Of a stretch of 64,000 nucleotides of DNA, positions 18,480 through 29,513 are shown piece after piece. Position numbers and translations under genes: made by a program. The stretch is from Roseomonas aerilata DSM 19363 (lineage in GTDB: Bacteria; Pseudomonadota; Alphaproteobacteria; Acetobacterales; Acetobacteraceae). Position 1 is the stretch's first letter; each line of letters starts with the position of its first letter. The notes beneath the pieces are model-generated. The model was not told the origin of the DNA, made no database searches, and saw only the letters and a list, made by a program, of their open reading frames with translations. The stretch spans positions 248,001 through 312,000 of the forward strand of contig NZ_JONP01000002.1 in assembly GCF_000711725.1 (NCBI RefSeq), given 5' to 3'.

Positions 18480-21152
18480 TCAGGCCCTCTGGCGACGCCG
18501 CTCCCCCGCAAGGTTCTCGCGGAGCCTCTCCTCCGGGATAGGCCGGCCGAGGAGGAACCCCTGGACCTCGTCGCAGTCGAGCTCCCGAAGAAGGGCAAGT
18601 TGCTGCTCGGTCTCCACACCCTCGGCGGTCACGCGAAGGTTCAGGCTCCGCCCGAGGGCGATGATCGCATTCACGATCGGGCGCGCGCTGCCGTCCAGCT
18701 CGGTCGCCTGGATGAAGGATCGGGCGATCTTGAGCCGGTCGAAGGGGAAGCGGCGGAGATAGACAAGGCTCGAATAGCCGGTGCCGAAATCGTCGAGGGC
18801 GAGCCGGACGCCGAGCGCCTTCAGCGCGCGCATCGCCGCCAGCGCGCCCTCCGCGTCCTCGATCAGCAGACCCTCGGTGATCTCCAGCTCCAGCCGGCCG
18901 GCGGGCAGGCCGGTCCGCGCCAGGATCCCGGCCACCTCGCTCGGCAGGTCGCCGTGCTGGAACTGGACCGGGGAGAGGTTCACCGCGACAACATAGGGCT
19001 GCATCCAGGCCGCGGCGGCCTTGCAGGCCTGTTCCAGGACCCAGCGGCCGAGCACGAGCATCAGCCCGCATTCCTCCGCCACCGGGATGAAATCGGCCGG
19101 CGAGACCTGACCTCGCACCGGGTGCTCCCAGCGCAGCAGGACCTCGTAGGAGACGACCTCGCGGGTGTGGCAGGCGTAGACGGGCTGAAAGCTGACGGCG
19201 AACTCGCCGTTGCCGAGAGCATGGCGCAGGTCGTGTTCCAGCAGGCCCCGCTCGCGCAGGCGCACCTCCATCTCCGGCTCGAAGAAGCGGGTGACACCCC
19301 GGCCCGCCGCCTTGGCCCGGTAGAGGGCGGTGTCCGCGTTCTTCAGCAACGCCTCCACCGTCCGGCCGTCGTCCGGGAAGATCGCGATGCCGATGCTCGT
19401 GTCGATGCTCACGGCATAGCCGCTCACGTCGAAGGGCCGGGCGATCTCGCCGAGAACCCGCTCTGCCAGCGCCGCGGCGTCGGCCGGGCGGGAGACGGAG
19501 GTCTGCACGAAGACAAACTCGTCGCCCCCCACCCGCGCCACGATGTCCGAGGCGCGGGAGAGGCCCCGCAGGCGCTCGGCCGTCCCCCGCAGCACCTCGT
19601 CCCCGGCGGCGTGGCCGAGGGTATCGTTCACGGGTTTGAAGCGGTTCAGGTCGAGGCAGAGCACGGCCAGCTGCCCACCGCCGCGCTCGGCCAGGGCCAT
19701 GGCCTGCATCAGGCGCTCCTTGAGCAGAATGCGGTTCGCCAGGTCCGTCAGGCCGTCGTGATGGGCGAGGTGCTGGATCCGCTCCTGCGCGCGCAGGCGG
19801 TCGGTGATGTCGGTATAGGTGCTGACCAACCCGCCATCGGCGAGCATCCTCGTGCGGATCTCGATCACCGTGCCGTCCGCCCGCAGCAGTTCGCCGAAGC
19901 GCAGGCCTGCCTCCCTCTCCAGCGCTGACTCGTCGCATGGCTCCGCGCCGAGGGGGCACAACTCCCCCCGCGCCGCCTGCCACTCGGCCACCGGCGCGTG
20001 GTCCTCCCCGGTCTCGGCCATCCCCGGCGGCAGGCCCAGCAGCGTGACGTAGCGGGTGTTGCGGAGGGAAATGCGGCCGTGCCGGTCCACCATCAGCAGC
20101 CCCTGGTCGAGGTTCTCGATCGCGTGGCGCAGCACCTCGCGCGAGGCGAGGACGCGATGCTTGTGCCGGATCAGGAGGAAGCCCACGACGAGCACCAGAA
20201 GGGTAATGCCCGAGCCGAGCGCGACGGTGAGGCTGAACAGGGCGTCGAAGTTCGCCATGAAGGGCGCCATGTCCATCCCGACCGCCACCGTGATCGGGTA
20301 GTTGCGCAGCCGCCGGAAGCTGATGGCCTGCCCCTGGCTCCCGTCGGTAGGGGTGATGCGGAGGCTGCCATGGTCCGTCGCCGCGGCGGCCCGGCCGAGC
20401 GGCGTCTCCGACAGGTCGTGGCCGAGCAGGGTGCCGTCGGGCGCGGCCGCGCGCACGATCCCGTCCTGCCCAAGCAGCATCATGTTGCCGCTGAAGTCGA
20501 GCAGCTCGTGGAACTGCGTCATCCAGTAGGAGTCGAGCGAGCAGACCACCACGCCCGCGAAGCTGCCGTCAGGGGCGAAGACCTTGCGCGTGAACTGCAC
20601 GGTCCAGCGGTTCGAGACCCGGCCCAGCACCGGCCGGCTGATGAAGAGCGTGTCGGCCGGCTCCTCGAGGTGGACCCGGAAATGCGCGCGGTCCGAGAGG
20701 TCGAGCGTGCCGTCCGTCCTGCCGAGATTCGTCTGGCGCAGCCGCCCGTTCGCGTCGATCAGCGCGAGCTGCGCCATCATGCCGTCGCTGTAGCCGTTGT
20801 CGGTGGCGACGAAGTCGAGGGAGAAGCCCTGCGGGTCGCGCCGGTAGGCATCGCGCGCGAAGCGCAGGCGCTGGTCGATCGCCTCGATGGTGCGGGCGAC
20901 GCCCTGCTCGGCCGCGCCCGCGATGTTGAGGGCCGAGAGCCGGACGTTCTCCTCGATCCCCTGCCGCTCCACGACCAGGCGCGCGCCGACCGCGCCCCAG
21001 ACGATGACCAGGATCGTCAGGACGAGCGCGATCTCGAAGCGGAAGCTGGTCCAGCTCCGGGAGAGGACCGACCGAGCGGCAGCGAGTGGCGTCGCCCGCG
21101 GCGAGACCACGGCTGGCGGGGGGTAGGACACGCGCGCTTCTCCGTCCGGCAA
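18480..21152 (-). CDS. Membrane-bound dCache-GGDEF-EAL cyclic-di-GMP protein
   Basis: 890-residue sensor that makes or breaks cyclic di-GMP. A transmembrane helix near residues 38-58 and a second near 300-320 bracket a periplasmic Cache-like sensor domain. Next come a PAS-like region (residues about 340-450), a GGDEF domain with an intact VGGDEF active site, and an EAL-type domain. The EAL signature reads YEVLLRW, with Val for the middle Ala, a change often tolerated; the DDFGTGYSS loop and downstream catalytic acidic/lysine residues (RLKIARSFI) are kept. Both activities are therefore plausible. Single gene; the signal sensed is unknown. Confidence 0.92.
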   Translation of the reverse strand: MPDGEARVSYPPPAVVSPRATPLAAARSVLSRSWTSFRFEIALVLTILVIVWGAVGARLVVERQGIEENVRLSALNIAGAAEQGVARTIEAIDQRLRFARDAYRRDPQGFSLDFVATDNGYSDGMMAQLALIDANGRLRQTNLGRTDGTLDLSDRAHFRVHLEEPADTLFISRPVLGRVSNRWTVQFTRKVFAPDGSFAGVVVCSLDSYWMTQFHELLDFSGNMMLLGQDGIVRAAAPDGTLLGHDLSETPLGRAAAATDHGSLRITPTDGSQGQAISFRRLRNYPITVAVGMDMAPFMANFDALFSLTVALGSGITLLVLVVGFLLIRHKHRVLASREVLRHAIENLDQGLLMVDRHGRISLRNTRYVTLLGLPPGMAETGEDHAPVAEWQAARGELCPLGAEPCDESALEREAGLRFGELLRADGTVIEIRTRMLADGGLVSTYTDITDRLRAQERIQHLAHHDGLTDLANRILLKERLMQAMALAERGGGQLAVLCLDLNRFKPVNDTLGHAAGDEVLRGTAERLRGLSRASDIVARVGGDEFVFVQTSVSRPADAAALAERVLGEIARPFDVSGYAVSIDTSIGIAIFPDDGRTVEALLKNADTALYRAKAAGRGVTRFFEPEMEVRLRERGLLEHDLRHALGNGEFAVSFQPVYACHTREVVSYEVLLRWEHPVRGQVSPADFIPVAEECGLMLVLGRWVLEQACKAAAAWMQPYVVAVNLSPVQFQHGDLPSEVAGILARTGLPAGRLELEITEGLLIEDAEGALAAMRALKALGVRLALDDFGTGYSSLVYLRRFPFDRLKIARSFIQATELDGSARPIVNAIIALGRSLNLRVTAEGVETEQQLALLRELDCDEVQGFLLGRPIPEERLRENLAGERRRQRA

Positions 21153-21220
21153 GGGTCCGGCTCGCCCCAGGTTAGGGAAGAAGAAGTGAACGAAAGTCTA
21201 AGCGGGGGGGCCGCGGGGCG

Positions 21221-21940
21221 TCAGTCCGCGGCGGCGAGCGCCGTCAGCGCGGCGGTGGTCGTCACCCAGCCGAAGAAGGTGCGCACGTTGAACACCGTGG
21301 CGTCGTGCACGAATCGCGGGCCGCCCTGCCAGCAGGCATCCTCCACCAGCACGGGCCAGAACTCGCGGTGGAAGGCCTCGCGCAGCGTGCTCTCGACGCA
21401 GACATTCGTCGCGACTCCGCAGAACAGGATGTCCCGGATGCCGCGGGCGCGTAGCATCATCTCAAGCTGGGTGCCGTTGAAGCCGCCGTAGCGGGGCTTC
21501 TGGACGAGGATGTCGCCGGGCGCGCGCTGCATCTCCGGCACCAGCGCGTAGTCCCAGGTGCCCTTGGCCAGCAGCGTGCCCTCCAGCTCCGGCCGCTCCC
21601 GCATGAGGCGCAGGGCGTTGGACTTCCAGTGGTTGGGCGAGCCGGGGCCGCCGGCCTCGACCCCCTCGGCGTCCCAGCCGTTCTGGAACCAGACGACCTG
21701 GATGCCGAGCATCCGCGCCGCCGCCACCGTCTGCACCACGTTGCCGATGACCGAGCGGGTGCCCGAGAGGTCGAAGCCCGCCTTGTCGAGATAGCCCTCC
21801 GCCGAGGCATAGGCGTTCTGCATGTCCACCACGATCAGCGCGGTGCGGGCGGGCAGGATCGGGAAGGCCTCGGGCTCGGCGGGCAGCAGGCGGTCGCCGG
21901 GGACGCGGGGGAGTTCCTGGGGGGTGCGGTCGATCGACAT
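21221..21940 (-). CDS. rutB: RutB-type peroxyureidoacrylate/ureidoacrylate amidohydrolase
   Basis: 239-residue cysteine hydrolase of the isochorismatase superfamily. The catalytic triad is visible as Asp39 (VVDMQNAY), Lys148 (QKPRYGGF) and Cys181 (ATNVCVES); the spacing equals that of E. coli RutB Asp24, Lys133 and Cys166. Other RutB-like stretches are WFQNGWD and LLAKGTWDY. RutB releases ureido groups during pyrimidine breakdown by the Rut pathway. No other rut gene lies nearby, so it may serve a different amide or ureido substrate. It is reverse-strand with no obvious operon partners. Confidence 0.8.
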   Translation of the reverse strand: MSIDRTPQELPRVPGDRLLPAEPEAFPILPARTALIVVDMQNAYASAEGYLDKAGFDLSGTRSVIGNVVQTVAAARMLGIQVVWFQNGWDAEGVEAGGPGSPNHWKSNALRLMRERPELEGTLLAKGTWDYALVPEMQRAPGDILVQKPRYGGFNGTQLEMMLRARGIRDILFCGVATNVCVESTLREAFHREFWPVLVEDACWQGGPRFVHDATVFNVRTFFGWVTTTAALTALAAAD

Positions 21941-22016
21941 GGGGTCATGCTGCGCCGCGGAATCGCCCCCGTCCAGGCACCGGCAGCGGCTCCGGAAGCC
22001 GGAGAGCGCGGCTCCC

Positions 22017-23285
22017 TCAGCGCGGCAGCGCGCTCTCCCCGAGGCGCGCGGAAAGGCTCGGGCGCGCGTTCAGCAGCACGGGGTCGAAGCCCGCCTTGCG
22101 CTTGTAGCCGAGCGCGATCCCTTCCAGTTCCGCCAGCGGAAGCACCGCCTCCCGCCCGCCGACGGCCGCGAAGCCATCCGGCGCCCGGCTCTCTGCGAGA
22201 TCCAGCACGAGGTCCGGCCCCTGGCCGCGGGCGGCCTGCACGAGGGCGGCGGTGGCCGGGCGACGCGCCTCCTCATAGGCCCGGAGGCCGGCCACCGCCT
22301 CCCCTGTGGTGGCCAAGTGGAAGGCCAGGCTTCGGGCGTCGAGGATCCCTTGCGAAGCGCCGTTGGAGCCGATCGGGTACATCGGGTGGGCGGCGTCGCC
22401 GAGCAGGGTCACACGGCCCCGCGTCCATTCCGGCAAGGGGTCGCGGTCCACCATCGGGAACTCCCAGACATCGGGCGCGGCCCGGATGAGGGAGGGGACG
22501 GAGAGCCAGGGCCATTCCCAGTCCGCGAAATCGGGCAGGAAGTCCTCGATCCGGCCGGGGCGGTTCCAGTCCTCCCGCGCCCAGGGGGTGTTCGGGTCCA
22601 TTCGCCGCTCGGCGATGAAGTTGACCAGGGCGGGGCGTTCCGCCGTCGCCTCGCGGATGGGGTAGCAGACGAACTTCAGGCTGCTCGTCCCCGCCTGCAC
22701 CATGGTCCGGCCGGTGAGGTAGCCGGGATGCTCGGCCACCGCGCGCCACATCAGGCTGCCGTTCCAGCGGGGCGCGCCCTCCTCCGGGTGCCAGGCGGCG
22801 CGGATGGCGCTGTGGATGCCGTCCGCGGCCACGACCACGTCGCCGCGCGCCACGCCGCCACCTTCCAGGTGCAGCACGGCGCCGTCAGCGTCCGATTCGG
22901 CAGCGATCCCGCGGGAGCCGAGATGGATGGCGCTCCCCAGCCGCTCCTGGGCCGCCTCCAGCAGCAGCATGAAGAGGGTGCCGCGGTGGATGCTCACCTG
23001 CGGCCAGCGATAGCCGGCGGCCAGGCCCCGGTCCTCGCGCCAGACCTCCTCGCCGCGCCGCGTGGCGTAGAGCAGCTCCCGCGTCGGGACGCCGGCGGCG
23101 AGGACGCGCTCGCCGAGGCCGAGTTCCGTGAGCTCCCGCACGGCATGGGGCAGAAGGTTGATGCCGACGCCGAGCGGCTTGGGCATGGCGACGGCCTCGT
23201 GGACCTCCGCCTCGATCCCCGCCGCGTGGAGCGCCATGGCCAGGGTCAGGCCGCCGATCCCACCGCCCGAGATGATCACGCGCAT
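22017..23285 (-). CDS. FAD-dependent monooxygenase (PhzS/salicylate hydroxylase-like)
   Basis: 422-residue flavoprotein of the group A monooxygenases. The N-terminal [15 protein letters not shown] motif binds FAD, the DG motif appears as [12 protein letters not shown], and the GD motif as [21 protein letters not shown]. The latter form is typical of the flavin-dependent oxidoreductase group that includes PhzS. ATG at 23285 is chosen because it starts exactly at the FAD-binding strand. It is divergent from a MarR gene with only 55 bases between starts, so that regulator very likely controls it. Substrate unknown, probably an aromatic or N-heterocycle. Confidence 0.87.
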   Translation of the reverse strand: MRVIISGGGIGGLTLAMALHAAGIEAEVHEAVAMPKPLGVGINLLPHAVRELTELGLGERVLAAGVPTRELLYATRRGEEVWREDRGLAAGYRWPQVSIHRGTLFMLLLEAAQERLGSAIHLGSRGIAAESDADGAVLHLEGGGVARGDVVVAADGIHSAIRAAWHPEEGAPRWNGSLMWRAVAEHPGYLTGRTMVQAGTSSLKFVCYPIREATAERPALVNFIAERRMDPNTPWAREDWNRPGRIEDFLPDFADWEWPWLSVPSLIRAAPDVWEFPMVDRDPLPEWTRGRVTLLGDAAHPMYPIGSNGASQGILDARSLAFHLATTGEAVAGLRAYEEARRPATAALVQAARGQGPDLVLDLAESRAPDGFAAVGGREAVLPLAELEGIALGYKRKAGFDPVLLNARPSLSARLGESALPR

Positions 23286-23331
23286 GGCCGTCCTCCGTGT
23301 TTTGCCGGATGTTGGCACCGCGCGAGGGAAG

Positions 23332-23346
23332 GTTCAACAGTTGAAC
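23332..23346. promoter_or_regulatory. MarR operator overlapping the marR start codon
   Basis: GTTCAAC-A-GTTGAAC is a perfect 7+1+7 inverted repeat, of the TTCAAC/GTTGAA form common for MarR proteins. It lies in the 55-base divergent region and covers the TTG start of the MarR gene, suggesting autorepression and control of the divergent monooxygenase gene. Confidence 0.72.
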
Positions 23347-23802
23347 GATCTGGACGGCCCAGAGGGCGATGGGGTTCTGGGCGGCCACGGACTGTTGGCC
23401 GGCACGGTGTCATACGGGCTGAAGCGGGCCTATCGCCGGGTCATCCGCGACCTGGAGGAGGCGCTGCGGCCGCACGACTTCACCCCGCCGCTGCTGGCCG
23501 CCCTGTCGATCGTCGCGGCCAATCCCGGGATCGCCCCGGCTCATCTGGCGGAGGCCATGGGCCACGGCCGTTCCCGCGCCGCGCCCCTCCTCGACCGGCT
23601 GGAGGAGCGGGGCCTGCTGCAGCGGCGGACCGGCGCCGACCGCCGCAGCCTGGAACTTCACGCCACCCCGGCGGGGCTGGACGCGCTCGGCCGGCTCCGC
23701 CCGCTGCTCGACGCGCATGAGGGGCGGATCACCGATGGGCTGAGCGCCGACGAGGCCCAGGCGCTCGCCGGCCTTCTCGATCGGCTCGCGCCCGGCCGGT
23801 GA
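23341..23802 (+). CDS. MarR-family regulator, TTG start
   Basis: 153-residue winged-helix regulator. The recognition helix region is AHLAEAMGHGRSRAAPLLDRL and the wing contains RRTGADRRSLELH, with the DRR signature of MarR wings. The TTG start at 23341 is chosen because AAGG lies nine bases upstream and the operator dyad surrounds it; no ATG gives a better fit, since the upstream frame runs through the divergent gene. Its stop lies 22 bases from the convergent acs stop. It probably controls the divergent monooxygenase. Confidence 0.85.
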   Translation: MNDLDGPEGDGVLGGHGLLAGTVSYGLKRAYRRVIRDLEEALRPHDFTPPLLAALSIVAANPGIAPAHLAEAMGHGRSRAAPLLDRLEERGLLQRRTGADRRSLELHATPAGLDALGRLRPLLDAHEGRITDGLSADEAQALAGLLDRLAPGR

Positions 23803-23824
23803 GCCGGGCGCGGCCGCGGCGGGG

Positions 23825-25762
<1,938 letters not shown>

Positions 25763-25949
25763 GGCGCTCCTCCGGGGCTTTGCCCTTCGGGCGCCATCGT
25801 CGCGCTCAGGCGCGGGGCGTCAAGCACTGGAAGCGGTGGAACGGGGGCCTGCCCCCGCCCGACCGCCGATCAGGAATGTTTAATGATCGAAACAGCAAGG
25901 GGGTCACAACGGCGCGGGGGAGACCAGGGCCTCCCCCGCCCAGGCCCTG

Positions 25950-26270
25950 TCAGCGATAGCGGTAGGAGTAGGGGCGCGGCGGGCCGGCATAGCGGCGCGG
26001 CGGCCCGTAGTAGCGGCGCGCCTCAGGACGGCGATAGTAGCCCGGCGGTGGGCGGCGCCAGTGATCACGGCCGCGGTAGTAGCCGCGCGGCGGCCCGTAG
26101 TATTGGACGGGAATGGCCTGCACAGGCGCGGCACGGTCCAGGACGGCAATGGCGGGCGCGACCTGGGCCTGCGCCGCGGGAGCGGCCGCCAGGACCGGCG
26201 CGCCGAACAGCGCGCCCAGGACCAGGAACCGACGTCCCCAGGAACCGAGACGAGCAAGACTGCCCTGCAT
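25950..26270 (-). CDS. Secreted Tyr/Arg/Pro-rich small protein
   Basis: 106-residue protein with a clear N-terminal signal (RRFLVLGALFGAPVLAAAP, then AQAQ). The mature part is dominated by short repeats of Tyr-Tyr, Gly-Pro-Pro and Arg (such as YYGPPRGYYRGRD), and ends SYRYR. Such tails occur in small envelope or surface proteins of alphaproteobacteria, but I recognise no named family. The repetitive composition suggests disorder. The 261 bases between it and purD form a divergent promoter region without further visible features. Confidence 0.7.
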   Translation of the reverse strand: MQGSLARLGSWGRRFLVLGALFGAPVLAAAPAAQAQVAPAIAVLDRAAPVQAIPVQYYGPPRGYYRGRDHWRRPPPGYYRRPEARRYYGPPRRYAGPPRPYSYRYR

Positions 26271-26531
26271 GGTGGCTTCCTTCCTTTCGGCGGGCCGGGA
26301 GGGCCCTTCACCTGTCTAATCAACGCCGCGAAGCGGGCAGGGTGGCGACAGGATTGCGGCGCCGGGAGGGCTTTTCGTTCCGGATCGCGATGTAATGACC
26401 GGAACCGGGGTGTGGGGGCGTCCATGGCCCACCCTCGCGCCCACCCCTGGCCCCCGCCGCCCAGGAAAAATAGAAGGGAGCCGGCGGGGGCCACTTCCCC
26501 CCACGCCTCGCTTTCAGGGATGGTCGCACGC

Positions 26532-27827
26532 ATGAAGGTCCTTCTGGTCGGCGGCGGCGGCCGCGAGCACGCCCTGGCGTGGAAGATCGCCCGCAGCCCA
26601 CTGCTCACGAAGCTCTGGTGCGCCCCGGGCAACCCCGGCATCGCCGCCGTGGCGGAGTGCGTGCCGATCGGGGCGGAGAGCATCGAGGCCCTGGTGGCCT
26701 TCGCGCGGGAGCGGGCGGTGGACCTCGTCGTGGTCGGCCCCGAGGCGCCGCTGACCCTCGGCCTCGCCGACGCCCTCGGCGCCGCCGGCATTCCCTGCTT
26801 CGGCCCCAGCGCCGCCGCCGCCCGGCTGGAGGGCTCCAAGACCTTCACCAAGGAGGTGCTGGACGCCGCCAGCGCCCCCACCGCCGCCTGGGCCCGCTTC
26901 GAGGACCCCGCCGCCGCGCGCGACCATGTCCACGCCCAGGGCGCCCCGATCGTGGTGAAGGCCGATGGCCTTGCCGCCGGCAAGGGCGTGGTGGTCGCGG
27001 GCACCGTCGAGGAGGCGGAGGCCGCCATCGCCGACATCATGGAAAGCCGCGTCCACGGCGAGGCCGGGGCAAGCGTCGTGATCGAGGAGTGCATGATGGG
27101 GGAGGAGGCCTCCTTCTTCGCCCTCTGCGACGGCACCCGCGCCATCCCGCTCGCCGCCGCCCAGGACCACAAGCGCGTGGGCGAGGGCGATACCGGCCCG
27201 AACACCGGCGGCATGGGCGCCTATTCCCCACCCCCCGCCTTCACCGACGCCATGCGGGACGAGGTGATGGCCCGCGTGGTGGAGCCCGTGCTGGCCGAGA
27301 TGGCCCACCGCGGCGCGCCCTTCCGCGGCGTGCTCTTCGTCGGCCTGATGCTGACCGCCACCGGCCCGCGGGTGATCGAGTTCAACGTCCGCTTCGGCGA
27401 CCCGGAATGCCAGGCGCTGATGCTGCGCCTCGAGAGCGATCTCCTCCCCGCCCTCGCCGCCTCGGCGGCGGGGGACCTTTCCGGCGTCTCCCTGCGCTGG
27501 TCGGCGGACCCGTCGCTCATCGTGGTGGTCGCGGCCCGCGGCTATCCGGGCCCCGTCGCCAAGGGCGAGCCGATCGGCGGGCTGGAGGCCGCGGCCAGCA
27601 TCCCCGGCGTTCGCGTCTTCCACGCCGGCACCGCCCGCGGGCCGGGCGGCTCGGTCGTGGCCTCGGGCGGGCGGGTGCTGGGCATCGGCGCCACCGCCCC
27701 AGACCTCCGCGCCGCGCGCGAGGCCGCCTATGCCGCCGTGGACGCGCTCGACTGGCCCGGCGGCTTCTGCCGGCGCGACATCGCGCACCGGGCTCTTGGC
27801 GCCGCGCCCCTCGGGGCGGCCTTATGA
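26532..27827 (+). CDS. purD: Phosphoribosylamine-glycine ligase
   Basis: 431-residue ATP-grasp enzyme of de novo purine synthesis (GAR synthetase). N-terminal MKVLLVGGGGREHALAWKI, the ATP-grasp segment VVKADGLAAGKGV, and the metal-binding FNVRFGDPECQ are all conserved. The ATG at 26532 begins exactly at the family's normal start; an in-frame ATG four codons upstream is possible. A DUF1835-like gene follows closely and may share the transcript. Confidence 0.97.
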   Translation: MKVLLVGGGGREHALAWKIARSPLLTKLWCAPGNPGIAAVAECVPIGAESIEALVAFARERAVDLVVVGPEAPLTLGLADALGAAGIPCFGPSAAAARLEGSKTFTKEVLDAASAPTAAWARFEDPAAARDHVHAQGAPIVVKADGLAAGKGVVVAGTVEEAEAAIADIMESRVHGEAGASVVIEECMMGEEASFFALCDGTRAIPLAAAQDHKRVGEGDTGPNTGGMGAYSPPPAFTDAMRDEVMARVVEPVLAEMAHRGAPFRGVLFVGLMLTATGPRVIEFNVRFGDPECQALMLRLESDLLPALAASAAGDLSGVSLRWSADPSLIVVVAARGYPGPVAKGEPIGGLEAAASIPGVRVFHAGTARGPGGSVVASGGRVLGIGATAPDLRAAREAAYAAVDALDWPGGFCRRDIAHRALGAAPLGAAL

Positions 27828-27852
27828 CCGGCGCGCCGGTGAGGCGAGCGCC

Positions 27853-28779
27853 GTGACGGGCTCCACCGCCTCCATCCGCTGCGGGGACGACCTGCGGGGC
27901 CGGGTGCCCGGCACCTACTTCCCCATCGCCGACCCGGTCTGCCAGGGCCCCGTGCATGGCGAGTTCCTGGAGGGCTATGTCTCCCGCCGCGCCGGCTTCG
28001 TCGCCGGCCACTACGCCCATGGCGCGGCGGCGGTCCGGGCCCGCCTGGCGTCGGAATACGCGGCCCTGCGCGAGCTGCCGCAGTACGACCGCGTGCTGCT
28101 CTGGTTCGAGCACGACCTCTGGGACCAGGCCGCGCTCATCCGCGTGCTCTCGGTGCTCGCGGGCTGGCCGGCGCTGGCCGGGCGCCTCTGGCTCATGCCC
28201 GCGGACGGCGAGCGCAGCTTCCCGGAGCTGCCGCAGGAGGAGTTGGACGCCCTGGTGCCGCAGCCCCTCCCCTGGTCCAGCGTCGAGGCCGGCGCCGAGG
28301 CCTGGGACGCCTTCGCGGCGGAGGACCCGACCGCGCTCGACCGCCTCTCCCGCCGCAACCTGCCCCTGCCGTACCTCGCCCGCGCCATGCGGCGCCATCT
28401 GCAGGACCTGCCCTGGGTAACGGACGGGCTCGGCCTGACGGAGCGCCTGGTGATGCGCGCCGCCGCCGAGGGCGTGACGGGCGAGGCGCCGCTGATCCGC
28501 CACCTGCGCGCGGCCGATCCCGTCTTCCACGTCACCGACCTCATCGTCCGGGACATGGTGACGCGCCTCTCCACCGGCACGCGCCGCCTCCTCACGCGGG
28601 AGGCGCCGCACCTGCCCACGGCGCACGGCGCCGCCATCCTCGCGGGCGCGGCGCGCCACTCCCCGGGGCCGCGGCACCAGGCGGGGGTGGTGGTCGGGCC
28701 GCGCGGCCGCTGGTGGTGGAACCCCCGCTCGGCCGGGGTGACGGACCGGCTTCCCGGGCGTCCGGGCCTCTTCGGATAG
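27853..28779 (+). CDS. DUF1835-like domain protein
   Basis: 308-residue protein of unknown function. It resembles DUF1835-type proteins in its PVCQGPV segment (residues about 32-38) and the LLWFEHDLWDQ segment (near 90). The start is a GTG 25 bases after the purD stop with a GAGG-like site. No signal peptide or membrane helix is seen. The C-terminal fifty residues are rich in Arg, Gly and Pro and probably end in a winged region (VVGPRGRWWWN). Nothing in its context fixes a role. Confidence 0.75.
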   Translation: MTGSTASIRCGDDLRGRVPGTYFPIADPVCQGPVHGEFLEGYVSRRAGFVAGHYAHGAAAVRARLASEYAALRELPQYDRVLLWFEHDLWDQAALIRVLSVLAGWPALAGRLWLMPADGERSFPELPQEELDALVPQPLPWSSVEAGAEAWDAFAAEDPTALDRLSRRNLPLPYLARAMRRHLQDLPWVTDGLGLTERLVMRAAAEGVTGEAPLIRHLRAADPVFHVTDLIVRDMVTRLSTGTRRLLTREAPHLPTAHGAAILAGAARHSPGPRHQAGVVVGPRGRWWWNPRSAGVTDRLPGRPGLFG

Positions 28780-28788
28780 GCGGCCCGC

Positions 28789-29421
28789 TCAGCAGCCGTG
28801 GAAGCCGCCGCCCGGCAGCGGCGCCAGTTTCAGGATGCCCAGCACGCGCGCGGGGCTGCCGGGCGAGACCACCGCCATCGCCCCTTCCGGCAGCGCCCGG
28901 CCGCCGACCGTCTCGCCCATCGCCATGATCAGCGGCGTGCGATGCCCGACCAGCACGCGGTTCACGCCTGCCGCCACCGGAGCGGAGAGCAGGCGGCGAT
29001 GGCCCTCGATCACCTCGGCCAGCCGGGGACCGGCATAGTCGTCCGCCAGCAACTCGTCGGTGACACGCACCCGGGCGGCGCCGAAGGCGGCCTCGGCCGT
29101 GTCGCGGGCGCGGAAGACCGGGCCTGCCAGAACCGGCGCCTCGACCGGAACCCCGAGCTCCTCCAGCCGCCGGCCGATCGACGCCGCCTGCGCGCGCCCC
29201 GCGGCGGAGATGTTGCGCTGCCCCTCGCGGTCACCGACGCGAAAGGAGCGGTCGCAGGGCTCGCCGCGCGTGTCGGCGTGGCGCAGGAAGAGCACCAGCC
29301 CGCCCGCGCGCAGCCGCTCCACCAGTGCCTCCCCCTCCGGCGATCCCGGCCGAACCGGGGCGAGATCGGCCAGGGCCGGCATGGCGGTGAGGACGAGAAG
29401 GAGCAGCGCGCGCCGGATCAT
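28789..29421 (-). CDS. Secreted histidine phosphatase-superfamily protein
   Basis: 210-residue protein with an N-terminal signal (ALLLLVLTAMPALA). The phosphatase motif is LFLRHADT, where RHA replaces the usual RHG, and the second catalytic histidine is in VGHRTPL near residue 160. Family members dephosphorylate small molecules or proteins; this one should act in the periplasm. It converges with the DUF1835 gene with nine bases between stops. Confidence 0.82.
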   Translation of the reverse strand: MIRRALLLLVLTAMPALADLAPVRPGSPEGEALVERLRAGGLVLFLRHADTRGEPCDRSFRVGDREGQRNISAAGRAQAASIGRRLEELGVPVEAPVLAGPVFRARDTAEAAFGAARVRVTDELLADDYAGPRLAEVIEGHRRLLSAPVAAGVNRVLVGHRTPLIMAMGETVGGRALPEGAMAVVSPGSPARVLGILKLAPLPGGGFHGC

Positions 29422-29513
29422 CGGCGCATCCTGCCACGCCGCGCCGGCGAACGGGGCACCCATGCGCCCTTCCGCCATTCCGGCCGCCCCGTCTTTCCGC
29501 TAAGTCCCCGCCC

